From Idiomarina aminovorans (GTDB lineage: Bacteria > Pseudomonadota > Gammaproteobacteria > Enterobacterales > Alteromonadaceae): a stretch of 64,000 nucleotides of DNA. The position numbers were made by a program, and so were the translations under genes. Of the stretch, positions 1-8,408 are shown piece after piece. The notes below the pieces were generated by a model. It searched no databases. It saw nothing but the letters and a program-made list of their open reading frames with translations, and had not been told where the DNA came from. The stretch lies in the NCBI RefSeq assembly GCF_023155095.1, contig NZ_JAKNDA010000002.1:372001-436000 (forward strand), read 5' to 3'. Position 1 is the stretch's first letter, and the number at the start of each line of letters is the position of its first letter.

Positions 1-108
1 CCTTTCCCCCGTTCGAGAAAAGCCATTGAGTCTTTAGCATTTGTCCGAGGTGCGCAGTGTAATAAGAATGCTGCGGAAGCTTTTATGCTTATTAAGGAGG
101 TTTTATGA
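1..108 (+). CDS. C-terminal fragment of an unidentified gene
   Basis: A reading frame enters from the window edge, encodes 35 residues and stops with TGA at 106-108. The stop shares ATGA with the start of the next gene, so the two are probably translationally coupled and in one operon. The AAGGAGG at 94-100, which lies inside this frame, serves as the ribosome binding site of the next gene. In legionaminate operons a UDP-GlcNAc 2-epimerase (LegG/NeuC) often sits here, but the visible residues are not enough to identify a family. Confidence 0.6.
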   Translation, partial: PFPRSRKAIESLAFVRGAQCNKNAAEAFMLIKEVL

Positions 109-1178
109 CGTTGATAATTGCTGAAGCCGGCGTAAACCATAATGGTGACGCTCAGCTGGCCCGGGATTTAGTCGCGGCAGCCCACAAAGCAGGGGCTGAT
201 ATTGTTAAATTTCAAACCTTTAAAGCCAAGAATATTGTTACAGAAAATGCGACTCAGGCAAATTATCAGAAAAAAAACATGGGTAAAGAAGAAAGCCAGC
301 TAGCCATGTTGGAGCGCCTGGAATTAGGTCACGAACTGCATTACGAACTGGTTGCCTATTGCAACGAACTGGGCATTGAGTTTCTTTCAACCGCCTTTGA
401 CGACGAGAGTCTTGATTTTCTGGTCAATGACTTAGGTTTAAAACGATTAAAGTTACCGTCTGGTGAAATTACTAATGCCCCCTTAGTGTTAAAACATGCT
501 CAAACAGGGTGTGATTTAATTGTTTCGACAGGCATGGCAACCATGGCGGAAATTGAATCGGTGCTGGGGGTTATGGCTTACGGTTACTTAAACCACAGCG
601 CGAAAGCCGCAACCCACTCTGATTTTGAAGCGGCCTATGCCTCAGATGAGGGCCAGAAACTCCTACGCGAAAAAGTCACTGTGCTGCATTGCACCACCGA
701 ATATCCGGCACCGATGGAAGAAATCAATTTAAATGCAATGGACACCATCGCAGGTACCTTCCGGTTAAAAACTGGCTATTCCGATCACAGCAGCGGCATT
801 ACTATACCAATTGCCGCTGTAGCCAAAGGCGCAACGGTTATTGAAAAGCACTTTACCCTGGACCGAAATATGGAAGGGCCGGATCATAAAGCCTCATTAG
901 AGCCGGAAGAGCTCGCCGATATGGTGTCGGCTATTCGCAATGTGGAAAAAGCCCTGGGCGATGGCGTTAAACGGCCGACGGTATCAGAAGTTCAGAATAA
1001 GAATATTGCCCGCAAAAGTCTGGTCGCGGTGCGGCCGATAAAAAAAGGCCAGATGATTACAGCCGAAGATATCGCCGTGAAACGCCCCGGCGGCGGGCGT
1101 TCTCCTTACGACTACTGGCAGGTTATTGGTCAGCAAAGCCAACAGGATTATCAGCCCGGGGACCTTCTCCTTGGCTAA
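105..1178 (+). CDS. neuB: N-acetylneuraminate/legionaminate synthase (NeuB/LegI family)
   Basis: Condenses phosphoenolpyruvate with an N-acylated hexosamine to give a nine-carbon nonulosonic acid, in the cytoplasm. The 357 residues show the family layout: a TIM-barrel NeuB domain (about 1-290) opening with IAEAGVNHNG and carrying the KLPSGEITN segment, then a C-terminal SAF (antifreeze-like) domain (about 300-357). The SGEITN form and the neighbours (a NeuD-like acetyltransferase and a PtmE-like CBS-nucleotidyltransferase) favour the legionaminate enzyme LegI over sialate NeuB; PseI proteins look different at this segment. The start is fixed by AAGGAGG at 94-100. The 3' end overlaps the next gene by 8 bases. 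The family is certain; the exact sugar is inferred. Confidence 0.93.
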   Translation: MTLIIAEAGVNHNGDAQLARDLVAAAHKAGADIVKFQTFKAKNIVTENATQANYQKKNMGKEESQLAMLERLELGHELHYELVAYCNELGIEFLSTAFDDESLDFLVNDLGLKRLKLPSGEITNAPLVLKHAQTGCDLIVSTGMATMAEIESVLGVMAYGYLNHSAKAATHSDFEAAYASDEGQKLLREKVTVLHCTTEYPAPMEEINLNAMDTIAGTFRLKTGYSDHSSGITIPIAAVAKGATVIEKHFTLDRNMEGPDHKASLEPEELADMVSAIRNVEKALGDGVKRPTVSEVQNKNIARKSLVAVRPIKKGQMITAEDIAVKRPGGGRSPYDYWQVIGQQSQQDYQPGDLLLG

Positions 1179-1812
1179 GCCTTATATTGTTCTGGGTGGT
1201 GGTGGCCATGCGCGGGCGTTAATTGAAATATTATCGTCCCACAATGCTGTAGTAGAGGCAATGGTTGCTCCCGAGCTTATCCCCGCACCGGAGTTTAAAT
1301 CGCTAAAGCATCTCACTCACGATGACGATATCAACCAATATCCGACAGCTAGTGTAGAGCTGGTTAACGCCATTGGTTCGTTACCTAAAGACGCAAAGCT
1401 CAGAGAAACTCTGTTTAAACGTTTTAAAAGCGCTGGCTATCATTTCGCAGCGGTGGTTTCCAAAGCGGCGATACTATCAAAATATGCAGAGCTGGCCGAA
1501 GGGGTGCAAATACTGCCGGGGGCAATTTTAAACGCTTGCCAGGTAGGGGCTAATACCATTATAAACACTGGCGCTATCGTAGAACACGATGTCAAAATTG
1601 GCGAAAACTGCCATATCGCTCCCGGCGCGGTAATTTGCGGTGATGTTTGTATCGGCAATAATGTCCATATTGGTGCCGGTGCTACGGTTCTTCAGGGCCT
1701 TAGCATCGCCGATAGTGCTGTGGTCGGAGCCGGTTCTGTCGTCACCAAAAACTTATCAGCCGGCGCGATAAATTATCCGGCGAAATCCTTTATTAAAGAG
1801 GAAAACGAATAG
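1171..1812 (+). CDS. NeuD/PglD/LegH-like sugar N- or O-acetyltransferase
   Basis: Predicted acetyl-CoA-dependent acetyltransferase acting on an amino-sugar intermediate. An N-terminal Rossmann-like PglD domain begins with YIVLGGGGHAR. The C-terminal half (from about residue 95) is a left-handed beta helix of hexapeptide repeats, with a conserved HDVKIGENCHIAPGAVICG stretch holding the likely catalytic His. I place the start at TTG 1171, giving MAKPYIVLG and following CCGGGGA; it overlaps neuB by 8 bases. An upstream TTG at 1126 would add 15 unconserved residues. In legionaminate synthesis this step would be LegH. It could instead O-acetylate the finished nonulosonate. Confidence 0.85.
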   Translation: MAKPYIVLGGGGHARALIEILSSHNAVVEAMVAPELIPAPEFKSLKHLTHDDDINQYPTASVELVNAIGSLPKDAKLRETLFKRFKSAGYHFAAVVSKAAILSKYAELAEGVQILPGAILNACQVGANTIINTGAIVEHDVKIGENCHIAPGAVICGDVCIGNNVHIGAGATVLQGLSIADSAVVGAGSVVTKNLSAGAINYPAKSFIKEENE

Positions 1813-1813
1813 C

Positions 1814-2869
1814 ATGAGTTATGATTGGCGCAATGTCGTTGTCGCACCATCAGTATCCGTTAAAGAAGTACTAAAAAGATTAGATACAGAAGCCCTACGT
1901 ATCGTTTTGGTGTGTGATGATGGAATGAAATTACTCGGCGTAGTTACCGATGGCGATATCCGCCGCGCAATTTTAAACGGTGTCGGTTTGGAGAGTGATG
2001 TTCAAACAATAATGAATAAGTCACCAACGACCATTGAAAACTCGCTTTCTAGAAAAGATGCCATTGCTCTAATGCAAAGCAAAAGCATCTTGGCAGTACC
2101 TGTAATAGATGAAGGCAAGTTAGTTGGTCTGGAAACTCTTCAGCAGGTTAAAAGTCGGCAACATTATGATAACCCGGTTTTTATTATGGCGGGAGGATTC
2201 GGAACCCGCTTACGTCCACTGACCGATGATACCCCCAAACCTATGTTGAAAGTGGGTGAACGGCCAATTCTCGAAACTTTAATCGTCAACTTTATTAAGT
2301 CTGGGTTTACTAACTTCTATGTTTCAACTCATTACTTGCCAAGTGTAATTAAAGACTATTTTGGCGATGGCAGTAAATGGAATATCAATATTACCTACGT
2401 ACATGAGGAAAACCCTCTTGGCACGGGCGGGGCACTTGGCTTGCTTCCTGATAGTACCCCTAAATTGCCGTTGATTATGGTCAATGGCGATGTACTGACA
2501 ACAGTTGATTTTGAGCGCGTATTAGATTTCCATGTACAAAATGATGCTTTAACAACTATGTGTGTGCGTGAATACGACTACCAAGTGCCTTATGGCGTTA
2601 TCGTTGGTGATGGGAAACGAATTGTTAGTATGGAAGAAAAGCCAATTCAGCGTTTTTTTGTTAATGCAGGTATTTATATTATTGAGCCGAAAGTTTTTAG
2701 TCGTGTAGAAAAAAATCAGCGGATTGATATGCCGACGCTTCTGCAGAGTTATATCGATAAAGATGAAGAAGTACTGATGTTTCCTATTCATGAATATTGG
2801 TTAGACATTGGCCGAATGGATGACTTTGAAAGAGCCCAGGCCGATATTAAAACGTTATGTCTGGAATAA
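1814..2869 (+). CDS. CBS-domain sugar-phosphate nucleotidyltransferase (PtmE-like)
   Basis: Two N-terminal CBS domains (about residues 1-120) are followed by an NTP-transferase domain (about 122-345) with the signature AGGFGTRLRPLT and KPMLKVG. This architecture matches Campylobacter PtmE, which makes the GDP-linked glucosamine precursor used for legionaminic acid; that role is transferred here by similarity of layout and neighbours. The CBS pair probably senses a nucleotide. The gene starts one base after the previous stop, and its own TAA shares a base with the next ATG (TAATG at 2867-2871), so the operon is tightly coupled. A mannose-1-phosphate guanylyltransferase-like activity is the main alternative. 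Confidence 0.85.
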   Translation: MSYDWRNVVVAPSVSVKEVLKRLDTEALRIVLVCDDGMKLLGVVTDGDIRRAILNGVGLESDVQTIMNKSPTTIENSLSRKDAIALMQSKSILAVPVIDEGKLVGLETLQQVKSRQHYDNPVFIMAGGFGTRLRPLTDDTPKPMLKVGERPILETLIVNFIKSGFTNFYVSTHYLPSVIKDYFGDGSKWNINITYVHEENPLGTGGALGLLPDSTPKLPLIMVNGDVLTTVDFERVLDFHVQNDALTTMCVREYDYQVPYGVIVGDGKRIVSMEEKPIQRFFVNAGIYIIEPKVFSRVEKNQRIDMPTLLQSYIDKDEEVLMFPIHEYWLDIGRMDDFERAQADIKTLCLE

Positions 2870-3576
2870 TGATGAGTGACTCTAGTAATACTATTATTGT
2901 CATACCAGCCAGGGGTGGTAGTAAACGTTTACCGCGAAAAAATGTGAAACCTTTAGCAGGCAAGCCGCTTATTTGCTGGACAATAAAAGCGGCAATAAAA
3001 GCCAACCTTGATGCTAAGATCATCGTAACCAGTGATGATGGTGAGATACTTGAATTAACAGATTCTTATAAAAACAAGGGCGTTTTTAAACGTAAGCGAC
3101 CTGCTGAGTTAGCCTCAGATACGGCTAGTAGCGTTGACGCAGTAATAGACGTTATTGAGTCCGAAAGTGGATTAGGTAATAACCCTCAAACAATTATTCT
3201 ATTACAACCTACCTCGCCGCTAAGAAACGAAGAAGATATTTTTAATGCGTTTCAACTATACAAAGATGAAACTACCAATGGCAACAAAGATACGGTTGTT
3301 AGTGTTTGTGAGGTAGAGCATCCTACCGCTTGGGTTGGCCAGGTTGATGAAGATATGTCGTTTACAGGAACCGAGCTTTTGAATAAACGGTCACAGGATT
3401 ATGAAAAGGAATATAGGCTTAATGGGGCAGTTTATGTTTGCTCAGTTGAGCATGTCATGTCAGAGAAATCACTATTTACGAATAATTTAAAAGCTTCAAT
3501 AATGCCGAGGCATCGATCTATCGATATAGATGAAGAAATTGATTTTAAAGTCTGTGAAGGGCTACTAAATGGTTGA
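2869..3576 (+). CDS. neuA: CMP-nonulosonate synthetase (acylneuraminate cytidylyltransferase, LegF/NeuA-like)
   Basis: Activates the nonulosonic acid with CTP to give the CMP-sugar used by the transferases. The CTP-binding signature IPARGGSKRLPRKN lies at the N-terminus, followed by the GKPL and LLQPTSPLR segments typical of the family; about 235 residues is a normal length. Three ATGs are possible (2857, 2869, 2872). I take 2869 because it overlaps the upstream stop as TAATG. The 3' end overlaps the next gene by 8 bases. With the preceding genes this completes a CMP-legionaminate-type route. Confidence 0.9.
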   Translation: MMSDSSNTIIVIPARGGSKRLPRKNVKPLAGKPLICWTIKAAIKANLDAKIIVTSDDGEILELTDSYKNKGVFKRKRPAELASDTASSVDAVIDVIESESGLGNNPQTIILLQPTSPLRNEEDIFNAFQLYKDETTNGNKDTVVSVCEVEHPTAWVGQVDEDMSFTGTELLNKRSQDYEKEYRLNGAVYVCSVEHVMSEKSLFTNNLKASIMPRHRSIDIDEEIDFKVCEGLLNG

Positions 3577-4597
3577 TAACTTATTTGTTGTTGAGTCACC
3601 TCTACAGGCTTTAGTTGCCTTAGAACTAAGTTTACGTTTCAAGGATGATAAAAACGGAGTTGTGTATCGTTTTGTAGAGGGGCGAGAGCGAAATAATAAG
3701 CAAGTAGAGAGTGTTTTAAGTCAAGGGGATTGGTCTTTTAAAAAAAGCTTATTATTTGACACTAGTAGCGGCTTGTCGACTCATAAAAGTATCCTTCGGG
3801 AATTAAATTACTTTAAAAAAACTTTTCCCAAAGGGATTAGACAATTATTTATTGGTGAATTTCGTTCGCAGTGGATGCATTTTATGAGGAGCGCTGTTTC
3901 CCCAGGTAAAACCATATTAATGGATGACGGCGCAGCAACATTAGCAGTTAAGAGAAAATTTATAGATAAAGGGATATACTTTCCGGAAGTTCTTTGGAAA
4001 AAAGGAAACCCTATCAAGAGGTTTGTGAAGCGAAATATGTATAGTCGCTTTATGAAAAAACGTGTACTTCAATCCAAGATATATTTTGCCTCTGCTTTTA
4101 TTAAATCGGAGTCTCTGTACCCTATTGACTTCTCCTTTTTTAAAGAGATGTATAAAAGCGAACCCAAAAAATCTAGTAAAAAAAGTGTATTCTTTTTTGG
4201 TTCAAAATATAGTGAATCAGGAATAATATCCCAAGAGTATGAGTTAGCTTTTCTGGGGCGAGTGAAAGACTTCTATTCGTCATATGAATGTGATTTAGTT
4301 TATTGCGCTCATAGGGATGAAAGTGATGAGAAGTTAAATGTAATTAGAAATGAAGTTGGGCTGCAGGTTATCCTTCCAGACTCACCTGCCGAAATTTTCT
4401 TATTAGAGCATAGTGAGAATATTCTTGAAGTGTCAGGGGCATATTCTAGTGTCTTAAACAACGTGAAAGTGATATTGCCAGAAGTCATAGTAAGAGCATT
4501 TCAATTGGTTCCCGAAGAAATTTGCGTTAAGTATAGAGCGGATATAGGGCTTGTATACAGGTACTTTGATAGTGAAGGTGTTAAAGTAGTCTCATAG
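3569..4597 (+). CDS. Putative sialyl/legionaminyl transferase (GT52/polysialyltransferase-like)
   Basis: A 342-residue protein without signal peptide or membrane segments. It opens with NLFVVESPLQALVALEL, which resembles the beginning of GT52 and related bacterial sialyltransferases, and carries MDDGAATLA near residue 116, like the conserved DDG of those families. It overlaps the CMP-sugar synthetase by 8 bases, the position expected for the enzyme that uses CMP-legionaminate. Base composition drops here, from near-even to clearly AT-rich. The family call rests on short motifs and position only. Confidence 0.6.
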   Translation: MVDNLFVVESPLQALVALELSLRFKDDKNGVVYRFVEGRERNNKQVESVLSQGDWSFKKSLLFDTSSGLSTHKSILRELNYFKKTFPKGIRQLFIGEFRSQWMHFMRSAVSPGKTILMDDGAATLAVKRKFIDKGIYFPEVLWKKGNPIKRFVKRNMYSRFMKKRVLQSKIYFASAFIKSESLYPIDFSFFKEMYKSEPKKSSKKSVFFFGSKYSESGIISQEYELAFLGRVKDFYSSYECDLVYCAHRDESDEKLNVIRNEVGLQVILPDSPAEIFLLEHSENILEVSGAYSSVLNNVKVILPEVIVRAFQLVPEEICVKYRADIGLVYRYFDSEGVKVVS

Positions 4598-4657
4598 ATC
4601 AGTTTGGTTATCATCTGAATTAATGAATAGAAAGATTATAGATATTAGAGAGATAAT

Positions 4658-4831
4658 ATGGCTTGTAGCAACTGTGATGCTGGTAATCACACACTTCGAA
4701 ACTGTCCTAATAAAAAGCGATGTTCCGTATGCCATAAAGTAGGGCACAACGCGCAAACTTGTCCTGAAGCTAGACGGTGCCGTATTTGTAATGGTAGAAA
4801 CCATGATGCTAGAAACTGTCCAATGAAATAG
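4658..4831 (+). CDS. 57-residue protein made of three CCHC zinc knuckles
   Basis: ATG at 4658 follows AGAGAG (4647-4652) at suitable spacing, and TAG ends the frame at 4829-4831. The whole protein is three tandem 19-residue repeats, each with an exact C-x2-C-x4-H-x4-C zinc knuckle: Cys3/Cys6/His11/Cys16, Cys22/Cys25/His30/Cys35 and Cys41/Cys44/His49/Cys54. In each, the last Cys is followed by Pro and the linkers are rich in Arg, Lys and Asn. Such knuckles bind single-stranded nucleic acid in retroviral nucleocapsid and eukaryotic CNBP/Gis2 proteins and are rare in bacteria. It sits between a transferase and a sugar dehydrogenase gene inside an AT-rich glycan cassette. The function is unknown; nucleic-acid binding is inferred from the motif alone. 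Confidence 0.75.
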   Translation: MACSNCDAGNHTLRNCPNKKRCSVCHKVGHNAQTCPEARRCRICNGRNHDARNCPMK

Positions 4832-4886
4832 TAAAACTACGATTAAGATGATGATCGTATAATTATTTTAAGAATTAAGGCAAACA

Positions 4887-6149
4887 ATGAAAGATAAAAT
4901 TTGTATAATTGGAATGGGCTACGTTGGACTGCCATTAGCCGTAGCTTTCGCCGAAAAATATTCTGTAATAGGGTTTGACATAAATAGTTCACGTATAGAA
5001 GAACTGCGATCAGGCATTGATAGTACATTAGAGGTTGCTAACGAAGAGCTGCTGAGTGTCAGTGAGAATTTGGTTTTCTCCGAAAATGCATCGGACATAG
5101 AAAATACGAATATTTACATTGTAACAGTTCCTACTCCTATCGATAAAAGTAATAAACCTGATTTAACTCCTTTGGAAAAAGCGTCTGAAACGGTAGGTAA
5201 AGTAATAGAAGCTGGAGATATTGTTATCTATGAATCGACTGTCTATCCCGGAGTAACAGAGGAAGTTTGTGTCCCAATTCTAGAAAGGTTTTCGGGTCTA
5301 GTTTATAACAAAGAGTTTTTCTGCGGCTATTCTCCTGAGAGGATAAATCCAGGTGACAGAGAACATACTGTTAAAAACATTCTAAAAGTTACTTCAGGTT
5401 CCACGCCTGAAATTGCCAAAAAAGTTGATGAATTATATTCATCTATAATAACCGCAGGAACTCACCTTGCGTCAAGCATTAAAGTAGCCGAAGCATCAAA
5501 GGTAATTGAGAATACTCAGCGAGATGTCAACATCGCATTAATCAATGAATTGGCAATGATCTTTAATGAAATGAAAATTGACACTAAAGAAGTTATCGAA
5601 GCAGCAGCAACTAAATGGAATTTTATAAAGCTTATGCCTGGATTAGTCGGTGGGCACTGTATCGGAGTCGACCCTTATTATCTAACCTACAAAGCTGAGG
5701 AATTAGGTTATAAACCAAATCTCATACTAGCTTCTAGACAGATTAATAACGGTATGGGAAAGTATGTAGCTGATGCCGCAATTAAAGAGCTTATAGATAA
5801 GAGAAAGTTAGTAAAAGATTCTAAAATATTGATACTTGGCTATTCATTTAAGGAGAATTGTCCAGATACTAGAAATACTAGAGTTATAGATATTATCACT
5901 AATCTTAATAAATTCGGAGTGAACTGTTTTGTGTATGATCCATGGGTAAGTTCATGGGAAGAAAAGTTAATATTTACTCCGTTACGCAGTATTGATTTTA
6001 CTAAAAGATATTATGATGCAATCATCTTAGCAGTAAATCACAATGAGTTTGAATGTTATACGAAAGGTATGTTGGAATCTATCGTGAAAGAGCCGTTTAT
6101 ACTCTTGGATGTTAAATCATTTAAAGGTTTTTCGACATGGAAATTGTGA
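4887..6149 (+). CDS. tviB: UDP-N-acetylhexosamine 6-dehydrogenase (TviB/WbpO family)
   Basis: NAD-dependent oxidation of a UDP-N-acetylhexosamine to the uronic acid, giving an acidic sugar for the surface polymer. The 420 residues contain the N-terminal Rossmann motif [10 protein letters not shown], the central [15 protein letters not shown] helix, the catalytic segment [12 protein letters not shown] with Cys258, and a C-terminal UDP-binding domain (from about 315). The N-terminal [15 protein letters not shown] with DSTLEV is characteristic of TviB/WbpO rather than UDP-glucose dehydrogenases. AAGG at 4876-4879 precedes the ATG. The exact epimer used (GlcNAc or GalNAc) cannot be told from sequence. 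Confidence 0.92.
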   Translation: MKDKICIIGMGYVGLPLAVAFAEKYSVIGFDINSSRIEELRSGIDSTLEVANEELLSVSENLVFSENASDIENTNIYIVTVPTPIDKSNKPDLTPLEKASETVGKVIEAGDIVIYESTVYPGVTEEVCVPILERFSGLVYNKEFFCGYSPERINPGDREHTVKNILKVTSGSTPEIAKKVDELYSSIITAGTHLASSIKVAEASKVIENTQRDVNIALINELAMIFNEMKIDTKEVIEAAATKWNFIKLMPGLVGGHCIGVDPYYLTYKAEELGYKPNLILASRQINNGMGKYVADAAIKELIDKRKLVKDSKILILGYSFKENCPDTRNTRVIDIITNLNKFGVNCFVYDPWVSSWEEKLIFTPLRSIDFTKRYYDAIILAVNHNEFECYTKGMLESIVKEPFILLDVKSFKGFSTWKL

Positions 6150-6239
6150 TTAGATATGCATCATAGAATATATGTATCTATTTTTTTCTTATATGATGCT
6201 CTATAGTTTTTATTCTTATTAATTGGATGGTTCCTACTT

Positions 6240-7217
6240 ATGTTTAGAGTTTCTGGTTCTCAATTGGTAAGCATCATAATACCAACTTTTGGGCGGCCTT
6301 CTCAGTTGGATAGAGCAGTTTCCAGTGTACTAAAGCAAACTTATAAAAATATTGAGATAATTATTGTTGATGATAATAAAATTGGAGATGATAATAGTTT
6401 GAAATCTTTTTCAGTAATTAAAAGATTTTTAAATGACTATGATTTTATAAGATATGTTAAGACCTTTGGTAAAGTTGGGGGGGGGGAAGCTAGAAATATT
6501 GGTATTTCTGCTTCAAAAGGTAATTTTATTACTTTTCTAGACGATGATGATAGTTACTTGCCTGATAAGATAGAAAAGCAATTAAATGCTTATAATAACT
6601 CAAATCTAAAGAGTTTAGCAATAGTTTACTGCAGAATGTCAATGTATAAAGAAGGTACTAAGACTCTTCTGGCAATCACTAACCGATTATTTAGAGGGAC
6701 TTACAGACCGTTAAAGGAAAATGTTTATGGCTGTATAGCTGGAACTCCATCATTGTTTATTAAGGCTGATGTTTTTAATTCTAGTTTGAAGTTTCGTGAT
6801 GTTTCATCAGGTCAAGATTGGGTTCTTATTTATGATATTTTAAGAGAAGGCTATTCAATAGATTACATAGACGATAGCCTAGTTAATGTTTACGTGCAAG
6901 ATTCAGGTAGAATTTCAACAGGTTTAAATAAGATAAATAGTTTGAAAGGTGAGATTTTACGCTTGAAAAAGGAAATGATTCATTCTCTCGATATGCATGA
7001 ATTTGAAAATGCAATCCTTGCCAGTCATTATTATCAAATAGCTAGTGCACTAAAGTTTAATAAGAAAATTGAATCCTTAGGTTGGATGTATAAAAGCGCT
7101 AGATTAGAGATGAATGCTAGGCTTCTTATAAAGTATATTTCTGGGGTTTTTTTAGGATATCGTCTTAGTATTTTTTTAAAGTCATTGAGAAATCGTTTCT
7201 TTCAACGGGGCGTTTAG
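6240..7217 (+). CDS. GT2 family glycosyltransferase
   Basis: A 325-residue cytoplasmic GT-A fold enzyme. It begins with VSIIIPTFGRPSQLDRAVSSVL, carries IIIVDDN and the metal-binding FLDDDD (residues about 98-103), all standard for GT2. The loop before it, encoded as G-G-G-E-A-R-N, is written with a run of ten G bases, odd in a gene this AT-rich. The C-terminal 100 residues are unassigned. The donor and acceptor are not predictable. A 90-bp gap with no clear terminator separates it from the dehydrogenase gene. Confidence 0.85.
   Translation: MFRVSGSQLVSIIIPTFGRPSQLDRAVSSVLKQTYKNIEIIIVDDNKIGDDNSLKSFSVIKRFLNDYDFIRYVKTFGKVGGGEARNIGISASKGNFITFLDDDDSYLPDKIEKQLNAYNNSNLKSLAIVYCRMSMYKEGTKTLLAITNRLFRGTYRPLKENVYGCIAGTPSLFIKADVFNSSLKFRDVSSGQDWVLIYDILREGYSIDYIDDSLVNVYVQDSGRISTGLNKINSLKGEILRLKKEMIHSLDMHEFENAILASHYYQIASALKFNKKIESLGWMYKSARLEMNARLLIKYISGVFLGYRLSIFLKSLRNRFFQRGV
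6477..6486 (+). repeat. G10 homopolymer tract inside the GT2 gene
   Basis: Ten consecutive G bases encode Gly-Gly-Gly plus the first base of Glu, within a gene of roughly one-third GC. The present length keeps the frame open. Gain or loss of one G would truncate the glycosyltransferase after about 80 residues, as in contingency genes of other bacteria. Part of the glycine content is also required by the GT2 fold. Confidence 0.85.
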
Positions 7218-7277
7218 TACTTTCCGATATAGATTTTATCAGTAATATCTTTTTGGTTTAAAAAGGAAGAGTGGTTT

Positions 7278-8393
7278 TTGCGGGTTTATCAAGTAATCAA
7301 TAGTTATAAAGGTGGCGGCGCTGAAAGTTTGGTGGAGGAGCTGAAGCTAGGTTTAATAAAGCGAGGAGTTTTATGTAATGCTGTAGTTTTTTCTGAACGT
7401 GCCCTTCATAATAACGATTTTTTTGACATTGAAGCTAATAATGGAGACGAATGCCTGAGTACATCTCCGCGAAGTATAAAAGCGCTTTTTCGACTTCGTA
7501 AGTTCATGAAAAAAGCCGAAAGCGAACATGGTCATGTGATTTATCATGCTCACTTAACTTGGCCGTTATATTATTTAGCTCTTGCTTCAATCGGTATTGA
7601 TTGTAAGCTGGTATTTACTGAGCACAATACAAATAATAAACGGCGGCGTTTGCATTTCCTTAAGTTCTTTGAACGTTTCGTTTATGGACGCTATGATCGG
7701 ATAATTTGTATAAGTAAAGGTGTTAGAAAATCTCTCGAAAAATGGCTTGGTGATGGATTTAATGGTAACTTTATCACTGTGTATAATGGTGCCCGATTGT
7801 TAGATAAGAATCGGTCAATATCACATCTGAATATACAGTATAAAGAGTATAAATTTATTTCTGTTGGATCTCTCACTACTCAGAAAGGCCTTGATATAGT
7901 AATTAAAGCACTTGCATATTTGCCAGCGGAGATCAATTGGTCTTATGCAATCCTCGGTGATGGCCCTGAAAGGTCAAGACTAGAAAGTTTAGCCGAGAAA
8001 TATGGAATTAGAGATAGAATTAATTTTGTTGGTTGGTCGAATCAAGTTTCAGAATATTATTACTCTTCAGATATACAGTTGATACCCTCGGTCTGGGAGG
8101 GTTTTGGTTTGGTCGCGGTTGAAGGTATGTCAGCCGGATTGTCTATAGTAGCCAGTCGAGTAGATGGGTTAAAGGAGGTACTGGGAGATTCGATTGAATC
8201 TGTATTTTATGTTCGTCGCCAATCAGATACTCAGGAGTGGGTTGAAAGAATCGCTGAAAGCGTTAATTCTTTAAGTAGAAATGCGAAAATATTAAGAGAA
8301 GCCTCTATCTGTCGATCTCAGTTATTTTCCTTAGATAGAATGGTGGATAATTACTTGAATTTATATAATAAAATCGATGAATCCAATAATTAA
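7278..8393 (+). CDS. GT4 family glycosyltransferase
   Basis: A 371-residue GT-B retaining glycosyltransferase. The N-terminal domain has SYKGGGAESLVEEL, and HLTWPLYYLALASIG and FTEHNTN as usual in GT4. The C-terminal nucleotide-sugar domain has VGSLTTQKGLDIVIKAL, the AILGDGPER segment, and IPSVWEGFGLVAVEGMSAG, where the Glu of E-G-F-G-L is the family's conserved residue. The start is TTG at 7278, preceded by AAGGAAGAG at 7263-7271. The sugar transferred is unknown. Confidence 0.88.
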   Translation: MRVYQVINSYKGGGAESLVEELKLGLIKRGVLCNAVVFSERALHNNDFFDIEANNGDECLSTSPRSIKALFRLRKFMKKAESEHGHVIYHAHLTWPLYYLALASIGIDCKLVFTEHNTNNKRRRLHFLKFFERFVYGRYDRIICISKGVRKSLEKWLGDGFNGNFITVYNGARLLDKNRSISHLNIQYKEYKFISVGSLTTQKGLDIVIKALAYLPAEINWSYAILGDGPERSRLESLAEKYGIRDRINFVGWSNQVSEYYYSSDIQLIPSVWEGFGLVAVEGMSAGLSIVASRVDGLKEVLGDSIESVFYVRRQSDTQEWVERIAESVNSLSRNAKILREASICRSQLFSLDRMVDNYLNLYNKIDESNN

Positions 8394-8408
8394 AATAGGC
8401 TAAGGACT

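Noticed and set aside
4592-4804. Minus-strand 70-codon frame opposite the zinc-knuckle gene
   Set aside because: The plus strand shows three exact CCHC motifs with a ribosome site; the minus frame has low-information Ile/Thr/Ser composition.
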